Of a stretch of 60,000 nucleotides of DNA, positions 58,601 to 60,000 are shown piece after piece. Each line of letters begins with the position of its first letter. Positions within the stretch are counted from its first letter, which is position 1. Origin of the DNA: Hydractinia symbiolongicarpus. Lineage: Eukaryota > Cnidaria > Hydrozoa > Anthoathecata > Hydractiniidae. A program made the translations under genes and the position numbers. The stretch spans positions 9,860,001 to 9,920,000 of the forward strand of contig NC_079878.1 of NCBI RefSeq assembly GCF_029227915.1, given 5' to 3'. Under the pieces are notes generated by a model. That model was given only the letters and a program-made list of their open reading frames with translations, ran no database searches and was not told the origin of the DNA.

Positions 58601-59359
58601 CTCTCAGAGTACCAACATTTACACTAGCCATCCTCAACTAGTGTTATCTACCTTGTGATGTGATAGCTGGGTAACGGTCTGACGATGCTCACACCTGACA
58701 TCTGTCTTACCGTGCGCGACACCTTCACTCCTTAGAGTTCCAGCCCCGTTTACGCAGTTTATCTGATAAACTATTCTTACGGCCATTAATAAAGAGTTTT
58801 GGCATTGTTTTACAGCTGGATGCCCTTCCTAGCGCCAACCGTTCACAGACCAGACTGGGTGTTTTTTTAAAGTGACACCATCACTATGTGGCATTTCATG
58901 GGACTTCCACAATCGGCCCTTTAAACTAAGGTATGGTGGAGGTAACTAAGGTATGACGTTCAACTCCTCTCTTGTCTCCTAAAGGACCCTTCACCATTTG
59001 TTAAAATAAAAAAAATTATAAAAAAATATAGGGTTTGCACACAGCATCTTTTCTAAGTGAGTGATTAAGACAGAAATATTCTAACATCAAAAAACCTAAA
59101 CACACGCACACAAAGCCTAAACTTAGCCATACTGTTTATTTTTCTAATTCTGCAAGCTCTTGTGCTTTCTTAGTGCTGGCCTCTTACTAAAACACACAAC
59201 ACAAAAACTTACAGATGCCCAGCCACACCCAGATTTTTTGTCAGGGTTTACTTGCTTCTTACAATACATAGCCCAGGCTGAAGGTGAACTGAAGTTTTGA
59301 TTGGCATTGTGACATTTGATTGTTCCATCAGTGTTGAGATCTCCAACAAATTTTCTACC
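46384..59359 (-). CDS. MPND: MPN domain-containing protein (RAMA plus JAMM), 5' end outside window
   Basis: Twelve exons on the minus strand, joined by hand with consistent phases: 59213-59359, 54937-55038, 54271-54542, 54142-54173, 53555-53618, 53379-53475, 52591-52663, 48983-49062, 47819-47981, 46847-47001, 46665-46757, 46384-46473 (stop at 46384-46386). They give 455 codons plus stop. The N-terminal part is a RAMA domain (SPSAWAMYCKKQVNPDKKSG, GCGWASVKYKGRKLDEFKS), then a disordered linker, then an MPN domain with a JAMM motif. This order, and sequence such as AYPCR before the JAMM motif, matches MPND rather than MYSM1, which has SANT and SWIRM domains instead of RAMA. MPND is a presumed metalloprotease or deubiquitinase-like nuclear protein reported to act with 6mA in DNA. 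The first exon or exons lie right of 59359; I could not identify them up to 60000. Confidence 0.93.
47350..47729. mobile_element. Tc1/mariner-like MITE, 380 bp, with inner palindrome
   Basis: Perfect ends CAATCCTGGCCAAAATTG / its reverse complement, flanked by TA at 47348-47349 and 47730-47731. Inside, a second inverted repeat pairs CCCCATTTCAATGTTGAAG (about 47555) with CTTCAACATTGAAATGGGG (about 47630). In an MPND intron; no intact ORF. Confidence 0.8.
49281..49440. repeat. CGCGAAA-rich repeat cluster (left)
   Basis: Several copies of a motif TTCGCGAAAGTTTATC or its near relatives, spaced about 40 bp, in an MPND intron. The same family recurs at 52151-52310 in the same orientation, 2.7 kb away. 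Confidence 0.75.
49653..49872. repeat. Three imperfect direct repeats of 65-100 bp
   Basis: Three copies share ATCAACC(T/G)ATG, a GGCCTGACCTAT-like block, AGTCAG, CCAGTCTTGGC and GCTTTCAC(C/T)GTG. The third copy is shortened and ends at CAGTCTTGAAC. They lie directly upstream of the TATA box of the candidate gene. Confidence 0.75.
49919..49926 (+). promoter_or_regulatory. TATA box candidate for nested gene
   Basis: TATAAATA, 38 bp upstream of the ATG at 49964; a start of transcription near 49950 would leave a very short leader. Seen in sequence; promoter function is inferred. Confidence 0.35.
49964..50636 (+). CDS. Candidate two-exon small gene nested in an MPND intron
   Basis: Exon 1 49964-50162 ends at a GTGAGT donor; exon 2 50564-50636 follows a T-rich acceptor (TTCTTTTAG) and ends at TGA. 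Together they code about 90 residues: MACKSMRERVKLVFKNVYFD near the start, a Lys-rich middle with KKKGAKTTFKTTLCD spanning and following the junction, and a Cys at SCIKQSG. It is basic, has several Cys, and shows no signal peptide or clear membrane segment. TATAAATA at 49919-49926 sits 38 bp before the ATG, whose context (AACATGG) is good; AATAAA occurs near 50872. It lies antisense to MPND and just downstream of a threefold repeat. I recognise no homologue. It could be chance, so confidence is limited. Confidence 0.35.
51824..51860. repeat. 17-bp hairpin with one mismatch
   Basis: TTAGTAGGTCATGATGC, loop ACA, GCATCATGACCGACTAA; in an MPND intron. Confidence 0.85.
51931..52053 (+). other. Short acidic ORF, 40 codons
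   Basis: MAYNRVTGEEDHDDDPWETE and a tail ending DFDDKVNL then stop. Composition is unlike translated random AT-rich DNA, being rich in Asp/Glu. It lies in an MPND intron on the opposite strand, shortly before the CGCGAAA repeat. No homologue is recognised; it may be a fragment of a captured or decayed gene. Confidence 0.2.
52151..52310. repeat. CGCGAAA tandem repeat, four units of about 40 bp (right)
   Basis: Units at 52151-52190, 52191-52231, 52232-52271 and 52272-52310 begin with ATTCGCGAAAGTTTATC or similar and continue with CGCCAAAACTTT. Related to 49281-49440. Confidence 0.8.
53379..54542 (-). CDS. MPND: MPND linker and start of MPN domain
   Basis: Exons 54271-54542 (272 nt), 54142-54173 (32-nt micro-exon), 53555-53618 (64 nt) and 53379-53475 (97 nt). 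The first is a low-complexity, Ser/Pro/Lys-rich linker (SSKPTRSPAKGRLKSPLVKS). The micro-exon reads KPSSPGGYES and uses a GTACTG donor; a second possible donor five bases later (GTATAT) would put exon 53555-53618 into a stop-containing frame, so the shorter version is preferred. The next exon gives PRKRVNRTRISVKHSMIQPD, and 53379-53475 gives DPTTLVECAQFQS then PFSIAISTSALLLI, the first strand and helix of the MPN fold. Confidence 0.85.
54937..59359 (-). CDS. MPND: MPND RAMA-domain exons
   Basis: Exons 59213-59359 (49 codons) and 54937-55038 (34 codons), both phase 0. The first reads GRKFVGDLNTDGTI and then SPSAWAMYCKKQVNPDKKSG before CGWAS; the second VKYKGRKLDEFKSTWFRKQK. RAMA domains occur next to DNA adenine methylase folds in bacteria and in MPND-type eukaryotic proteins, where they are thought to read DNA or its adenine methylation (established knowledge). 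The 4.2-kb intron between the two exons contains the retrotransposon at about 55568-58985 in the same orientation. Confidence 0.92.
55601..57706 (-). pseudogene. LINE reverse transcriptase with PHD-like finger (continuation of frameshifted ORF)
   Basis: A 701-codon open frame. RT motifs are in order: GNYRGLKLVDQVMKVIERV, MQFGFVPGRGTTDSIF, FAFVDLEKAFDRVPR (first catalytic Asp), HQGSVLSPLLF and YADDLVLIAE (catalytic Asp pair at 56555-56569). After the RT comes a PHD/zinc-finger-like insert (WPCGVCRKGVGSNS, then HWVHKKC) and a thumb/maturation-like tail with WLGHLERM and GRPRKIWQEV. One Cys expected in the finger's second pair appears replaced (FCQTSKHW). The first methionine is not a true start: the frame continues the endonuclease frame by a one-base shift. 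Confidence 0.9.
57640..58631 (-). pseudogene. LINE apurinic/apyrimidinic endonuclease domain (frameshifted)
   Basis: Endonuclease/exonuclease/phosphatase fold. A probable original ATG at 58629-58631 starts MASVNVGTLRGRAGK, then the frame breaks by one base near 58590 and resumes as VEMLERRSVDMCCVQEVRWR. Landmarks include the catalytic Glu in QEVRW, SVYAPQCGL, VGGDFNGHVG, YESGGFKTQIDYFLV (Asp of the active site) and the terminal SQHRLLVCDI. The frame ends at 57640 after a second frameshift near 57700, where it overlaps the reverse transcriptase frame. Function would be nicking target DNA for target-primed reverse transcription; the copy is not intact. Confidence 0.87.
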
Positions 59360-60000
59360 CTAAAAAGTAAAAGAAGTTTTTATAATGGAGTAAAAAAATT
59401 CTTATTCAACTTCCTTGAAAAATTAAATCTTTTTTTGAATTTACACTACAAAACCAATATAACAAATTGCGTTTGAAGACTACACTTGTTTCTCACCTGT
59501 AGTACAACTGTGCAATGTTAATTTGAATGTACTAAAGTTTATTATAAATTTAGCATGCATATTTAGCTATATTTATGGTTTTGTTGTGAATTGAGTAAAA
59601 ATTCTATTTTTGGAAGAAGACATGACTAAAACAGTGACTGGTTCAAACTTTAATACTGGAGTTTCAAAAATAAAATGTGTTCATTCGCATAGAAATTTTT
59701 TATTCTGCAGTTTTTAATGTTCAACTTGCAAACTTGAATTCCAGTGCCTAAATTTTTTCACATTTTTTGCTGATGTGATATGTTATATGCCCTGTTTGAC
59801 TAGTTCACACATTAGCATCTGAGTCAGCAATTGCTGTGTGCCAACGTGAATTAGAAAGGCTTGTTTCAAACAACTGACTTTGAACTTGTTCTTTAATAAA
59901 ATATATTTATTCAGATTTGAAGATAAAGATATTTCAGATTTAAAAAGTTACAAGGTATACCCATAGCAACATGTTTTATAAAGGATATTTGACAAAAACT

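Larger units (their letters stand above)
55568..58985 (-). mobile_element. Non-LTR retrotransposon (RTE-like LINE), damaged
   Basis: One element on the minus strand inside an MPND intron. It runs from an untranslated leader (about 58985-58632), through an apurinic endonuclease frame and a reverse transcriptase frame, to a 3' end with a (TTC)n/(GAA)n microsatellite at 55568-55593, as in RTE-clade elements. At least two frameshifts break the single original frame (near 58590 and near 57700). The 5' boundary is approximate; a CCATTT hexamer occurs at both ends and may be the target duplication, but that is weak. Confidence 0.88.

Noticed and set aside
576-59359. Functional cluster of PRKDC, RING ligase and MPND as one repair or ubiquitin system
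   Set aside because: Neighbouring genes in animals are rarely functionally linked, and nothing in the sequence shows shared regulation; recorded only as adjacency.

Overview
The window is eukaryotic nuclear DNA: AT-rich, with many GT-AG introns, multi-exon animal genes, short inverted-repeat transposons, rolling-circle (Helitron-like) repeats and a non-LTR retrotransposon. The two multi-exon genes are recognisable metazoan orthologues, PRKDC (DNA-PKcs) and MPND. The repeat complement suggests a cnidarian, probably a hydrozoan; that assignment is an inference and no species is claimed.

Layout: (1) 576-41042, plus strand: the 3' part of PRKDC. I traced 69 consecutive coding exons (10683 nt, 3560 codons plus stop). 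Every junction is in phase with its neighbours, and the order of conserved blocks follows vertebrate DNA-PKcs: HEAT-type solenoid, PQR-like region, ABCDE-type SQ/TQ cluster, FAT, kinase, FATC. The first roughly 550 codons lie left of the window. (2) 44815-45717, plus strand: an intronless RING plus TRAF-type zinc finger protein with a coiled coil, probably an E3 ubiquitin ligase. (3) 46384-59359, minus strand: MPND in 12 exons (first exon or exons right of the window), encoding a RAMA domain and a JAMM/MPN domain. Its introns hold a damaged LINE with APE and RT (about 55568-58985, same strand as the gene), a candidate two-exon gene on the opposite strand (49964-50636) and several repeat families.

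Functional links: DNA-PKcs is the Ku-dependent kinase of non-homologous end joining. MPND is a RAMA/JAMM protein linked to chromatin and adenine-methylation reading. The RING gene is a likely ubiquitin ligase. Adjacency in an animal genome is not evidence of a shared pathway and none is claimed.

Mobile DNA is concentrated in the last introns of PRKDC, just past its stop, and in MPND introns: Helitron-like copies (8491, 37242, 39054, 42443), TA-flanked Tc1/mariner-like MITEs (39626, 47350), a TTA-flanked MITE (38784), a longer inverted-repeat element with possible PIF/Harbinger coding debris (18545), and a family sharing an AAACGCCC core (27301, 44193 and fragments). I found no CRISPR array, rRNA or convincing tRNA. 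I did not find a clearly new multi-gene system; the best leads are the nested candidate gene, the conserved DNA-PKcs phosphosite clusters, the altered JAMM motif and the Helitron tandem array.
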